Assembly (NCBI GenBank): GCA_913056495.1
Contig: CAJXMO010000001.1
Span: forward strand, 186,001 to 250,000
Source: an uncultured Alteromonadaceae bacterium
GTDB taxonomy: Bacteria > Pseudomonadota > Gammaproteobacteria > Enterobacterales > Alteromonadaceae
Length of the DNA stretch: 64,000 nt
Reading direction: 5' to 3'
Under the pieces are notes generated by a model. It ran no database searches. It saw only the letters and a program-made list of their open reading frames with translations, and was not told the DNA's origin. Positions 1 through 7,899 of this stretch are shown piece after piece; within the stretch, counting starts at the first letter, position 1; the number at the start of each line of letters is the position of its first letter. The position numbers and the translations under genes are program-made.

Positions 1-2000
1 ATATTTTTGGCTTGTGCAAATATTTGAGTATTGGCTGTCAGTTGATAACTTACTTTACTGTTAACCAAGATAAAGTCATCCAGTGTCACTCTATCTTCGT
101 AACTGCCACTGTACGCTAGGTTATGTTTTTTGCTGTGGTAATTGGAAGACAGGTTGATGTTCCAGTTGTCATAATGATAATTGGCAATAAGGTAAGCGAG
201 ATTTTTTGATTCTTTAAACTGATCTTCGGCCAGTTTAAAGAAATGCGTACCACCAAAGCGAATATGAAACTGATTGCTTGGCGCATAAGTCACTTCAACC
301 TCAATACCATGCGTTTGCTGAGTATCCTGAGTATTGTTATCTACCCGGACTAAACCCTCTCTGACTTTATCTACAATGGCATCTTCAATTTCATGCGCAA
401 AATAGGTGGTAGAGAAGTTCCAGTAGTTGTGCTGGCTTAACCAGATGAAATCAATTGAACGAACGGATTCAGGTTCCAGATCAGGATTCCCCCGAATCAG
501 CGGATTATTAATCAGGTTGAGTTCACTAAATTGAGGTGCGCGGTATGCTTCACCATAGTTTGCTTTGAGGGTATTATGCTCATCAATTCTGCTGACTAGA
601 CTGATTCTTGGGCTGACATTTTGTCCGATGTCACTGTAGTCATCATAACGAACTGCTAAAGTCAGTTCAGTATCTTGTGTCAGTTCTATTTGTGACTGAA
701 TAAATGTACCGTAGATATTGCGGCTGGATGGCATTACATAAGGTGCATTGGTTCTTAATTCACCGCCAAAATACTCAATGTTGGGGTTCACATCTGGCTT
801 AATTTGTCCATTAGAGGCCAGATACATGACACAGGCCGGTGTGGTGAGACAGCTTGCAAAATCCAAATTGGTTTTGGTGTAAATTTCTTTTAATTTGCTG
901 TGTCTGTATTCAAACCCCAAACTTAAATCTAGCCAGTCGTTGATTTGATAAAAATTATTCAGTCGGGCACCTTGGGTATCTTCATGAAACGGCGTATCAG
1001 CCAGTAATGCAGCCGTAGATGGCGGGTTTGTTACCTCGTAAAACGCAAATTCGGGTGTCCCCTGAATGAATAAATTCGTTCGGGTTTTTCGGTAATCCAG
1101 CCATAAGTCACTGTTGAATTTGTCGTTCCAGACAAAGTTATGATTAAAAGTTGAGAATAAACTTTCAACTTCGCTTTTGTTAAACCCTTTACTGATATGG
1201 CCCTGAATATAGTAGTCTTCAGATTGTTGTTCACTGTAAGCCAGATTAAAGGCGGTATTGTCATAGCTTAAGTTAAAAACCAGCTCTGCGTGATGGTTTG
1301 GATCGGAAATATCAAGGCGACGTGATGGGTTATAGCTGTCCAGTATATTGTGATAATCATCACCATCGGTTTTACCATAAGCAACAGAAGCCTGAATATT
1401 CAGTTTATCGAGCTCGATACCGCCCGACGCTGAAAATTCAATTGAATCCATATTGCCAACCGCGATACTCATTTCAGGTGTTTTATTCGTTTTTGTCAGA
1501 ATATTAATGACGCCTAAAAATGCGTTAGAGCCATAAATTGCAGACCCAGGGCCTTTGATAATTTCTATTTTTTCGACAATCGAGAGAGGAATTTTTGGAA
1601 AGGTATAATCATTATTGCCGGAGTACTCGCTATTGATCCGCTGACCATTAAGCAGAATCAAAATTTCTCGTCCACCCGTACCGGTAGAGCGCCCTCTGAA
1701 AGATGTTCTTTTAAACAAAGCGTTTCTGTCGGATGAAGTACTTTGCACACCTGTGACAAAATTTAGCAATTCATCGACAGTATCGAGCCCCATTTGTTTG
1801 ATATCGGCAGCTTCATATACGGCAACACTCGAAGGTACCGTCAGCATAGTCTCATTCGTGAGCGTTGCACTCGCTACTTTGAGTTGCACAAGTTGTTCGA
1901 TTGGTAATGAAAATAAGTCTTCTGCAGCGTATACATGATTCACTGCCATAAAAGCAGATAAGCAACTTAATGTACTAAAGCTCAGCGTTTTAATATTCAT
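1..2000 (-). CDS. TonB-dependent outer-membrane receptor (3' end cut by window edge)
   Basis: Reading the minus strand from an ATG at 2000 gives an open frame of 666 codons that runs off the window start, so the last barrel strands are missing. Residues 1-26 form a signal peptide ending near VYAAED. A plug domain follows, with the typical VPSSVAVYEAADIKQMG start, RTSFRGRS, LLNGQRIN and IEIIKGPGSAIYGSNAFLGV motifs. The long barrel has LKANYGEAYRAPQFSELN and GNPDLEPESV, which are typical of siderophore, heme and cobalamin receptors. Such receptors import scarce ligands across the outer membrane using TonB energy. The substrate cannot be read from the sequence. The gene stands alone here; the promoter region contains MetJ-like boxes (separate entry), which would hint at a methionine- or cobalamin-related ligand. 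Family assignment is firm, substrate is open. Confidence 0.93.
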   Translation of the reverse strand, partial: MNIKTLSFSTLSCLSAFMAVNHVYAAEDLFSLPIEQLVQLKVASATLTNETMLTVPSSVAVYEAADIKQMGLDTVDELLNFVTGVQSTSSDRNALFKRTSFRGRSTGTGGREILILLNGQRINSEYSGNNDYTFPKIPLSIVEKIEIIKGPGSAIYGSNAFLGVINILTKTNKTPEMSIAVGNMDSIEFSASGGIELDKLNIQASVAYGKTDGDDYHNILDSYNPSRRLDISDPNHHAELVFNLSYDNTAFNLAYSEQQSEDYYIQGHISKGFNKSEVESLFSTFNHNFVWNDKFNSDLWLDYRKTRTNLFIQGTPEFAFYEVTNPPSTAALLADTPFHEDTQGARLNNFYQINDWLDLSLGFEYRHSKLKEIYTKTNLDFASCLTTPACVMYLASNGQIKPDVNPNIEYFGGELRTNAPYVMPSSRNIYGTFIQSQIELTQDTELTLAVRYDDYSDIGQNVSPRISLVSRIDEHNTLKANYGEAYRAPQFSELNLINNPLIRGNPDLEPESVRSIDFIWLSQHNYWNFSTTYFAHEIEDAIVDKVREGLVRVDNNTQDTQQTHGIEVEVTYAPSNQFHIRFGGTHFFKLAEDQFKESKNLAYLIANYHYDNWNINLSSNYHSKKHNLAYSGSYEDRVTLDDFILVNSKVSYQLTANTQIFAQAKN

Positions 2001-2062
2001 AGTCTAACTTATTGTTTTAAATATATAATGGGTAGACGCACTAAGTTCAAACGAATCAAGCT

Positions 2063-2099
2063 ATGATAAGCAATGACTTGTCTACAAGTCTAGACGATT
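2063..2099 (-). promoter_or_regulatory. Promoter of the TonB receptor gene with candidate tandem MetJ boxes
   Basis: On the minus strand a -35 TAGACT (2087-2092) and -10 TATCAT (2063-2068) are 18 bp apart, about 60 bp upstream of the receptor ATG. The -35 is covered by three in-phase 8-mers resembling the met box AGACGTCT: ACTTGTCT (2076-2083), ACAAGTCT (2084-2091) and AGACGATT (2092-2099), matching 5, 6 and 6 of 8 positions. MetJ binds such tandem boxes cooperatively with S-adenosylmethionine. The match is weaker than at metK in this window, so this is a candidate only. Confidence 0.42.
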
Positions 2100-2132
2100 T
2101 TGGTTTATGTGCGTTTAATTTATACAACTTTT

Positions 2133-2294
2133 TTATAATTCTTTTCGTTTTTCCGCTTGTTGCTTACGAATAAAGTCTTGTTCAACAATTTTTAAGGCCT
2201 TAAGCGCATCTTCTGTTGTAACCGCATTGTCTTCCAGAATCATAATTAAATCGACAGCGATTTTTACATGCTTAGGCGCATCTTTTAGTGACAT
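2133..2294 (-). CDS. ybaM: YbaM-family small protein (DUF2496)
   Basis: This 53-residue ORF is read from ATG at 2294 to TAA at 2133-2135. It starts MSLKDAPKHVKIAVDLIMIL and ends in a charged QQAEKRKEL tail. The N-terminal pattern (MSL..AP..VK.AVDLI..LE) is that of the E. coli YbaM / DUF2496 family, which is about the same length and has no established function. The protein is predicted to be a short, soluble helical protein. It lies between the comFB-like gene and the TonB receptor gene on the same strand but separated from both, so it may be monocistronic. The length match and start motif make the gene call solid despite its size. Confidence 0.85.
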   Translation of the reverse strand: MSLKDAPKHVKIAVDLIMILEDNAVTTEDALKALKIVEQDFIRKQQAEKRKEL

Positions 2295-2418
2295 TTTGAA
2301 CCTTGAACTAAGTTGGCCTGAATCGAGATGATGAAACTGATTCTATTTGATTTTCATCAATTTAATACACATGTTTAATTTGACCGTTGTTTATTAATTT
2401 GCGATTTCAGGTATAGGT

Positions 2419-2471
2419 AAAATTAGAATCATTCGCTAGTTTACTGTATAAACGGAAATGATTCTAATTTT
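2419..2471. repeat. 15-bp inverted repeat with nested hairpin (terminator or operator)
   Basis: AAAATTAGAATCATT (2419-2433) is perfectly repeated inverted at 2457-2471. A second pair, GTTTA (2439-2443) and TAAAC (2449-2453), nests inside. It lies just after the stop of the comFB-like gene and upstream of ybaM. Its minus-strand transcript would fold into a long hairpin ending in UUUU, so it may terminate comFB. The AT-rich arms also loosely resemble iron-regulator sites, which I cannot exclude. Confidence 0.55.
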
Positions 2472-2487
2472 TACTGACAAGGGCGTG

Positions 2488-2772
2488 TTAAGACGCTGAT
2501 TTTTTGGGCACTTGTTGTTCTTGTAAAAATTTAATCGAGGTTTGAATCGCATTTGCGACATTCATTTCCATTTGCAGGCGTTCAGCCGGAGCCAAATAAA
2601 ATGCCATATCAACTTCGTAACGAATATAGCGAGGGGGGAGCTGATTTAACACCAGACAACATAAATCAGCTAAATAGTTCGGATTTTCCTTCTCTTCGGT
2701 AATCCCCATACTTTCTAGTTTATCAATAACCAGTCTTTCATAATAGTTGTGAATATCATCATCTAGCTTCAT
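2488..2772 (-). CDS. ComFB-family protein
   Basis: This 94-residue soluble protein starts MKLDDDIHNYYERLVIDKLE. It carries the family signature around residues 36-50: a cysteine pair in the context ADLCCLVLNQLPPRYIRYEV, matching the (A/L)N.LPP.Y core of late-competence ComFB (Pfam ComFB). ComFB was named from Bacillus competence operons. Homologues in other bacteria have been reported as cyclic-di-nucleotide-binding proteins, and many gammaproteobacteria carry a stand-alone copy of unknown role. No competence genes lie nearby. The gene is transcribed away from the sigma-factor gene, so the 2773-2898 region holds both promoters. The family call is good; the function in this organism is not known. 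Confidence 0.78.
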   Translation of the reverse strand: MKLDDDIHNYYERLVIDKLESMGITEEKENPNYLADLCCLVLNQLPPRYIRYEVDMAFYLAPAERLQMEMNVANAIQTSIKFLQEQQVPKKSAS

Positions 2773-2838
2773 AACATTTATCCTTAAATAAAACCTGTCA
2801 TTAGCTTAGTTGTTGAACGAGTTTCTTGCCAGATTGAG

Positions 2839-2864
2839 TGAACCAAATTTAATTTAGCTGCGTA
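2839..2864 (+). promoter_or_regulatory. Candidate ECF-sigma autoregulatory promoter
   Basis: TGAACC (2839-2844), a 16-bp spacer and CGTA (2861-2864) resemble the TGATCC / CGTA promoter elements described for RpoE-ChrR (ECF11) sigma factors. They sit about 35 bp upstream of the sigma gene's ATG at 2899, the position expected for autoregulation. Transcription would begin near 2870. That leaves almost no leader for the upstream TTG at 2878 and favours the ATG start. Confidence 0.5.
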
Positions 2865-2898
2865 ATAATCAAATTAATTGCAAAAAGAGTTGATTCAC

Positions 2899-3534
2899 AT
2901 GGATATCCTCGGTCAAGATAGTCTTAATTTGAAGCGACAGACGAATTCTATTCAGACACAAATGACAGAATCTGAATCACCCGATTGGGCGACACTACTC
3001 CATCGAGTAGCCGAAAAAAGAGATAAAGCAGCTTATACTCGTTTGTTCAATTATTTTGCGCCCAGGCTTAAATCATTTGGTTTAAAACTCCTTAAACAGG
3101 AAGCACTTGCGCTTGAGATGGTGCAGGAAACTATGCTCAATGTCTGGCTTAAAGCGCATTTGTTCAATCCAGAGAAAGGGGCTGCTTCTACTTGGATATA
3201 TACGATTGCCAGAAACGTCAGATATGACATTCTACGCAAAATCAGTAGCAAAAAAGAAGATAATATCGCGGAAGAGCTCTGGCCGGTAATCGTTGAATCA
3301 GATGATCAGGAAAGTGAATTTACTGAGTTAGAAAACTTATTGCTGCAGGGGCAACTCGATAACTTCTATCGATTTGTACCTGAATTGCAGTTAGAAGTGA
3401 TTCAGCTCGTTTACCTGGATGAGAAATCTCATCAAGAGGTAGCCGAACTATTGGAGATCCCATTGGGTACGGTAAAATCCAGAATTCGGTTAGGTCTAAT
3501 TAAGTTACAACAAGCGATGGAGCAAACAGTATGA
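2899..3534 (+). CDS. RNA polymerase ECF sigma factor, RpoE/ChrR (ECF11) type
   Basis: This sigma-70 family protein has only regions 2 and 4. Region 2 includes LKSFGLKLLKQEALALEMVQETMLNVW and the WIYTIARN motif; region 4 has YLDEKSHQEVAELL followed by LGTVKSRIRLGLIKL, a helix-turn-helix that reads the -35 element. In the related Rhodobacter system the factor drives the singlet-oxygen and peroxide stress response. ATG 2899 is chosen because a candidate promoter ends just before it; TTG 2878 and ATG 2962 are alternatives. The stop overlaps the start of the anti-sigma gene by four bases (ATGA), which implies translational coupling. No target genes such as photolyase or cyclopropane synthase lie nearby. 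Confidence 0.92.
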   Translation: MDILGQDSLNLKRQTNSIQTQMTESESPDWATLLHRVAEKRDKAAYTRLFNYFAPRLKSFGLKLLKQEALALEMVQETMLNVWLKAHLFNPEKGAASTWIYTIARNVRYDILRKISSKKEDNIAEELWPVIVESDDQESEFTELENLLLQGQLDNFYRFVPELQLEVIQLVYLDEKSHQEVAELLEIPLGTVKSRIRLGLIKLQQAMEQTV

Positions 3535-4247
3535 TAAATTTCCATCCATCAGACAGATTATTAGAAAATTACGCAAGCGCTGAATTGTCTTCAGGTCTTG
3601 CGCTCGCAGTAGCGACACACTTGGATTATTGTCCCATTTGTCGTCAGCATGTTGAGCAGATTGAAGCTGAGTTGGCCCAAGCGCATTTGCTGGACCAAGA
3701 CAGTATGTCTGAATTACTTTTGGCGCAAGCTGATAATACTGCAGAACCAGATAGTTTAGCTGGTATGGGCAATATGTTAGATCAGATTTTGCAAACAGAT
3801 ATATCGGTTGATGAAGCTGAGCAAACAAAGGCCGTTACCCAGCATCATTTGCTTGAAGTTAACCAACAAAAGTATAGCCTGCCCAGAACGCTAAAATCTT
3901 TTTATCAGCCCGACGTGCGCTGGCGAAAATTATCCGGTGTACACACGAACAAACTGGGTGAATACGACGATTTTAGAGCTAACCTGTTGTATATCGAAGC
4001 AGAGACTCATGTGCCAAAGCATACTCACAAAAGCCTGGAAATTACAGTCGTGCTCGCTGGTTCATTGTGTGATGAACAGGGTCAGTATTATCCGGGAGAT
4101 TTTATCGTACTGGATAACAGCATGACACACTCGCCCGCTACGCAATCGGAGCAGGCATGTTTGTGTTTAACTGTCATGGATGCACCGGTGCAGTTTACCG
4201 AAGGCGCTGCTCGATTGTTAAATCCATTCACTCAATTAATGTATTAA
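3531..4247 (+). CDS. ChrR-type zinc anti-sigma factor with C-terminal cupin domain
   Basis: This 238-residue protein pairs with the preceding sigma factor. The zinc-binding anti-sigma domain has His5, His30, Cys34 and Cys37 (THLDYCPICRQH), matching almost exactly the H6/H31/C35/C38 ligands known for Rhodobacter ChrR. Residues about 130-225 form a cupin domain: ETHVPKHTHKSLEITVVLAG supplies the metal-ligand histidines and YYPGDFIVLDNSMTHSP the second cupin motif. In the family the N-domain holds the sigma factor inactive, and the cupin is needed for release upon singlet oxygen or organic peroxide. The coding overlap with the sigma gene shows one operon. The hairpin at 4267-4299 probably ends it. 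Confidence 0.92.
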   Translation: MINFHPSDRLLENYASAELSSGLALAVATHLDYCPICRQHVEQIEAELAQAHLLDQDSMSELLLAQADNTAEPDSLAGMGNMLDQILQTDISVDEAEQTKAVTQHHLLEVNQQKYSLPRTLKSFYQPDVRWRKLSGVHTNKLGEYDDFRANLLYIEAETHVPKHTHKSLEITVVLAGSLCDEQGQYYPGDFIVLDNSMTHSPATQSEQACLCLTVMDAPVQFTEGAARLLNPFTQLMY

Positions 4248-4266
4248 CCGAGTGCAATCAGAATAA

Positions 4267-4299
4267 ATCTGTCATTCAGAACATTTTTGAATGACAGAT
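4267..4299. terminator. 12-bp inverted repeat between convergent genes
   Basis: ATCTGTCATTCA (4267-4278) is perfectly repeated inverted at 4288-4299 with a 9-base loop. It lies between the ends of the chrR-like gene and the convergent PLP-enzyme gene. No strong T-run follows on either strand, so bidirectional termination is likely but not certain. Confidence 0.55.
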
Positions 4300-4340
4300 A
4301 GCCATTATCAGTAACCGACTTTAACTGAAAAAGCGGGATG

Positions 4341-5606
4341 CTAACACTTATCGAGTGCCTGACTGATATCTTCAATTAAATCTTCGCCGTCTTCAATGCC
4401 TACTGACAAGCGGATCATACCTTCTTTGATTCCCATTTTCTGACGGCGTGCGAGTCCCATTTCATAATAGATGGTTGGGGCTACCGGAATTGCAAGTGTT
4501 CTGTTATCGCCTAGATGGGTCGAGCATAAAATCACTTTAAGTTGATTGATAAATGCAAGACAATCAATTGAGTCGACTAAATCAAAGCTCAGTATTGCAC
4601 CCGGGTATTTAAATTGCTGACGCGCAATCTGATATTGAGGGTGGCTTTTAAGTCCGGGGTAATATACCCGGTTTATTTTTTCATGTTGCTGGAGAAATTC
4701 TGCGAGTTTGTGAGCGGTTGAGCAGCTTTTATCCAGCCGCATCGCCAGTGTTTCAGATCCCACACTTAATAAGTGAACAGAGTCAGAACTCAAGCTGGCG
4801 CCCATATCCCTGAGTCCTTTTTTCTTTATCTGGGTAATTGCCCAGGTTTTCGGGTCATTGTTTTTATAGGTGTCCAGTATATTCGGGTAATTTTGCCAGT
4901 CATAATTTCCCGTATCCACAACCGCACCTCCTAATACGTTACCATGGCCGCCAAAGTACTTTGTTAATGAGGTGACGATTAAATCTGCGCCATGTGCTTG
5001 AGCGTTAAACAGGTAGCTTGGCGTCATGGTATTATCGACGACCAACACAATATTGTGGGGCTGACACAGGTCTTTCATCGCTTTTATATCCGCAACCTGA
5101 GTGACCGGGTTTGCGATAGTCTCGCAAAATAACATACGGGTATTGGATTTTATTGCCTGCTTGATATCAGTACAACTTGTTATATCGATACAATCGACTT
5201 CAATACCATACTGACTCAGTGTCTGCGTAAAGCTATTGGTGTTTCCGAAGATAAACTGGCTGAAGATTACATGATCACCTGCTTTTAACAGGGTTAGCAT
5301 AGTGGTGGTTAATGCTGCCATCCCGGTTGCAAACACCAAACTGGAATGACCTTTCTCAAGTTGGGTAAGGGTATTTTGCAGAACGTTTACACTGGGCGTA
5401 GATTGCCTCGCATAAGAATGATTTTTACTACGCCCCTGAAAAACATCTACTAAGTCCTCTGCTTTGTCATAAGCAAATAAAACAGAATGGTGTGCTGGCT
5501 GGTGGATCGCGCCACTCTCAAGATTCTGCAATCTTTCTGAATGGACAAGTTGAGTTGTAAAACCTTTTTCTTTGTTCATAATCGATTTTGTGTCAATATC
5601 TGCCAT
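4341..5606 (-). CDS. Cystathionine gamma-synthase/lyase-family PLP enzyme
   Basis: This 421-residue member of the Cys/Met-metabolism PLP family (fold type I) acts in sulfur amino-acid transsulfuration or sulfhydrylation. YARQSTPSVNVLQNTLTQLE carries the tyrosine/arginine phosphate-binding site of the neighbouring subunit, SSLVFATGMAA is the cofactor-binding loop, VVDNTMTPSYLF the aspartate loop, and SLTKYFGGHG holds the Schiff-base Lys216. The C-terminal LSVGIED motif (residues about 403-409) is also present. The family's members (MetB, MetC, MetY, MdeA) cannot be separated by eye; an N-terminal extension of about 15 residues is present. No met box is visible in its 36-bp divergent promoter region shared with the OsmC gene. 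The family is sure, the exact reaction is not. Confidence 0.85.
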   Translation of the reverse strand: MADIDTKSIMNKEKGFTTQLVHSERLQNLESGAIHQPAHHSVLFAYDKAEDLVDVFQGRSKNHSYARQSTPSVNVLQNTLTQLEKGHSSLVFATGMAALTTTMLTLLKAGDHVIFSQFIFGNTNSFTQTLSQYGIEVDCIDITSCTDIKQAIKSNTRMLFCETIANPVTQVADIKAMKDLCQPHNIVLVVDNTMTPSYLFNAQAHGADLIVTSLTKYFGGHGNVLGGAVVDTGNYDWQNYPNILDTYKNNDPKTWAITQIKKKGLRDMGASLSSDSVHLLSVGSETLAMRLDKSCSTAHKLAEFLQQHEKINRVYYPGLKSHPQYQIARQQFKYPGAILSFDLVDSIDCLAFINQLKVILCSTHLGDNRTLAIPVAPTIYYEMGLARRQKMGIKEGMIRLSVGIEDGEDLIEDISQALDKC

Positions 5607-5642
5607 CTCTGTATATTATAAAAAATTAATGTAAATTTCCTT

Positions 5643-6065
5643 ATGTCTAAACAAAAACTTAATTTAAAGTGGTGTGGCAAACGCCAGTTTTTAGGGACGG
5701 GCAGCAATGGTCAGACAGTAACGCTTGATGGTCCATTAAGTGCCGGTGGCGAGAATCAGGGCATCCGCCCAATGGAGATGGTATTGCTGGGACTTGCCGG
5801 CTGCTCTGCGTTTGACGTAGTTTCTATCCTTGAAAAAAAGCGTTCCGGGTTAGTTCAGTGCGATGTTGATATAGACGCTGAGCGTGCTGATGCGACTCCT
5901 GCGGTATTTACTAAAATTCATTTAAAATTTATAGTCAGTGCGGAAAAAGTCAGTGAAAAAGCGCTTACTCAGGCGATCTGTCTGTCCGTTGATAAGTATT
6001 GCTCGGTTGCAGCTATGTTAATGTCTGGCGGTGTTGAAATCAGTCATAGCTTTGAGATCGTATAA
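5643..6065 (+). CDS. OsmC-family protein (YhfA-like)
   Basis: This 140-residue small cytoplasmic protein has the OsmC/Ohr fold. The two expected cysteines are Cys54 in GLAGCSAFDVV and Cys120 in DKYCSVAAML. In Ohr and OsmC these reduce organic hydroperoxides; the YhfA branch, which this resembles in length and in the MEMVLLGLAGCSA pattern, has no settled function. It is transcribed divergently from the Cys/Met PLP enzyme 36 bp away. A sulfur or thiol-stress link is therefore possible but only inferred. The ATG at 5643 follows a short AT-rich leader without a strong ribosome site. Confidence 0.85.
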   Translation: MSKQKLNLKWCGKRQFLGTGSNGQTVTLDGPLSAGGENQGIRPMEMVLLGLAGCSAFDVVSILEKKRSGLVQCDVDIDAERADATPAVFTKIHLKFIVSAEKVSEKALTQAICLSVDKYCSVAAMLMSGGVEISHSFEIV

Positions 6066-6077
6066 CGGATTTATCGT

Positions 6078-6341
6078 TTAAAATAAATCCAGCTGCTCAC
6101 CTTTAATCTGTTTGAGCAGCTCTTCTTCTTTTTGTTTTAATTGTTTATTGGTCAGTTTTTTGCGACGCATTTTGCAAAGTGACACCACTTTGATTTTTTG
6201 CTCTGTCGTTAATTTAGCCCAATAAAACCTTTCTTCCCGGCTTCTTAAACAGCCACGACAATAGCCTCTGGCACCTGACTCGCAGATGCCAACACATGGG
6301 CTTTCAATGTCTTCAGGTTCAAAAAGTTTCTTCTGCTGCAT
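6078..6341 (-). CDS. DUF1289-family cysteine-rich small protein
   Basis: This 87-residue basic protein has a Cys4 cluster near its N-terminus: ESPCVGICESGARGYCRGC gives CX3CX7CX2C, which defines the DUF1289 family (YdhL-like) and looks like a metal-binding knuckle. A helical, lysine-rich region with WAKLTTEQKIKVVSL follows. The function is unknown. ATG 6341 is preferred over a TTG two codons upstream (6347). The gene ends 13 bp from the convergent OsmC gene. Confidence 0.82.
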   Translation of the reverse strand: MQQKKLFEPEDIESPCVGICESGARGYCRGCLRSREERFYWAKLTTEQKIKVVSLCKMRRKKLTNKQLKQKEEELLKQIKGEQLDLF

Positions 6342-6931
6342 TTTCAATTAACCAGAGCGTATTTATCTTGTCTATCTGTGATGCCAAAATAAACCTAGTT
6401 ACTGACTCGCAGGGGCTAGCAAGCGTTAGCTATTCTAAAAATTATTCTGACTCACCATTTGAGTATATAACGAAAGTGATTTGATAGCTAAGCTATATAA
6501 CCTCAGCTGCGTATAAGAATAGCTGAAGTAAAATTGGACTTTATTTTCTGAACAAAACCTCAATTTTTTCATTTTACGTTCAAATGTGGATAGTTTTTCG
6601 ACTATCAAGGCATTTTTGTGTACCTAATAGCTGGCTATTAGTAATAAAAATAACGCTGAGAGGCGCAAAAATAGACTCGTTGGGCAATTTTATTATGTGC
6701 AGCTGAGGTTATATAGGCTGGCGACTTGCTGAATTACTATTAAGCCACTTTACATTAATATGGATAGCGTTCATTTATTGACTCTTAATTATTTTTAAAG
6801 AAAGCCCAAAACTTTCCGTTAATCAATTATACTTGAACCTATAAGTTCTTATATATTTACATTGTGGTTATTTGACGGCAGTATATCGAAAAAGTATTTA
6901 ATTTTGAAAAGGATATATTTTAGGACATATT
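6342..6931. other. Gene-free stretch with a MITE-like element
   Basis: About 590 bp without a convincing coding frame. It holds the 18-bp terminal inverted-repeat element at 6493-6716 (separate entry). The AT-rich tail, 6720-6931, probably carries the cheX promoter and a ribosome site AGGA just before its ATG. Confidence 0.7.
6493..6716. mobile_element. MITE-like element with 18-bp perfect terminal inverted repeats
   Basis: CTATATAACCTCAGCTGC (6493-6510) returns perfectly inverted at 6699-6716, bounding a 224-bp AT-rich segment with no ORF. Inside lie two further palindromes: CTAATAGC (6624-6631) with GCTATTAG (6634-6641), and GATAGT (6589-6594) with ACTATC (6601-6606). Short length, lack of coding capacity and exact ends suit a miniature inverted-repeat element. 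I see no clear target duplication apart from a possible TA. Confidence 0.5.
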
Positions 6932-7405
6932 ATGAATGTAGAGTTCATTAATCCATTCTTATCTTCGTTGATTAATGTGATAAGCACAATGGCGATGCTG
7001 GATTTAAAGCCGGAAAAGCCCAGAGTAAAAAAAGACGAAGTGGCCCGAGGGGATGTATCCGGTCTGATTGGTATGGTAGGTCCACAAACTCGAGGTTCGT
7101 TTTCGGTTTCATTTGAAGAAGGGTTAGCGCTAGACATTATGCAGCGTATGCTTGGAGAAAAGCCGCCTAAAATCAATGAAGAAGTAACCGATATGGTGGG
7201 GGAAATCACCAATATGGTGACAGGTGGCGCTAAAAAATTATTAGCCGAAAAAGGGTATGATTTTGACATGGCAACGCCGGTTGTTGTATCAGGTAAAGGC
7301 CACACCATTAATCATAAATCTGACGGCCCCATTGTAATAATGCCGTTTGAAGCTGAGGCGGGTAAAGCGCATATTGAAATTTGTTTTGACAGAGTGAAAA
7401 GTTAG
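6932..7405 (+). CDS. cheX: CheX-like chemotaxis phosphatase-family protein
   Basis: This 157-residue protein of the CheC/CheX/FliY phosphatase superfamily starts MNVEFINPFLSSLINVISTM. The catalytic-type motif is in MVGEITNMVTGGAKKLL (about residues 89-105), giving the E-x-x-N pair that CheX uses to dephosphorylate CheY-P. A second, C-terminal beta region ends PFEAEAGKAHIEICF. In many gammaproteobacteria a lone CheX occurs outside the che cluster, as here, with a chemoreceptor two genes downstream. It probably trims a phosphorylated response regulator; which one is unknown. The yjbQ start lies 3 bp after its stop, so the two are likely co-transcribed. Confidence 0.82.
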   Translation: MNVEFINPFLSSLINVISTMAMLDLKPEKPRVKKDEVARGDVSGLIGMVGPQTRGSFSVSFEEGLALDIMQRMLGEKPPKINEEVTDMVGEITNMVTGGAKKLLAEKGYDFDMATPVVVSGKGHTINHKSDGPIVIMPFEAEAGKAHIEICFDRVKS

Positions 7406-7408
7406 TTT

Positions 7409-7834
7409 ATGTGGTTACAAAAAACAATAACATTAAGTCCCAAGTCTCGTGGCTTTCATTTAGTGACTTCAGAAATTGAATCTTTAATGCCTGAGTTAAA
7501 TGAATTCAAAATTGGTTTATGCCATTTAATGTTGCAGCATACTTCAGCCAGCCTATCAATAAATGAAAATGCAGACCCTACCGTTCGTTCTGATTTTGAA
7601 GCTCATGTAAACCATATGGTACCTGAAAACCAGCCTTATTACCGGCATACTTATGAAGGGGCGGATGATATGCCAGCGCACATTAAATCCAGTTTATTTG
7701 GGGTTAGTTTGCAATTACCGGTTCAGCAAGGCAGTTTTGGTTTGGGAACATGGCAAGGTCTATATTTAGGTGAGCACAGAGATTATGGTGGCGCGAGAAG
7801 AATTTTAGTTACGTTGCAAGGGGAAACCTACTGA
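7409..7834 (+). CDS. yjbQ: YjbQ/UPF0047-family protein
   Basis: This 141-residue protein matches the UPF0047 (YjbQ) family throughout. [19 protein letters not shown] carries the conserved His and Asn, [26 protein letters not shown] the middle segment, and [13 protein letters not shown] the C-terminal catalytic-looking motif. Family members show weak thiamine-phosphate synthase activity in vitro (secondary thiamine-phosphate synthase), but their true role is unclear. It sits 3 bp behind cheX, probably in one transcript. A perfect 34-bp palindrome lies about 65 bp downstream. Confidence 0.9.
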   Translation: MWLQKTITLSPKSRGFHLVTSEIESLMPELNEFKIGLCHLMLQHTSASLSINENADPTVRSDFEAHVNHMVPENQPYYRHTYEGADDMPAHIKSSLFGVSLQLPVQQGSFGLGTWQGLYLGEHRDYGGARRILVTLQGETY

Positions 7835-7899
7835 TATTAAAAGGCGAGTTAAGAGATTTAGTTGATTCTTAGCTTAAATTAATATAAAACTTAAGTTAT

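Noticed and set aside
6296..6484. Small plus-strand frame near the DUF1289 gene
   Set aside because: Overlaps the gene antisense, no ribosome site and no recognisable motif.
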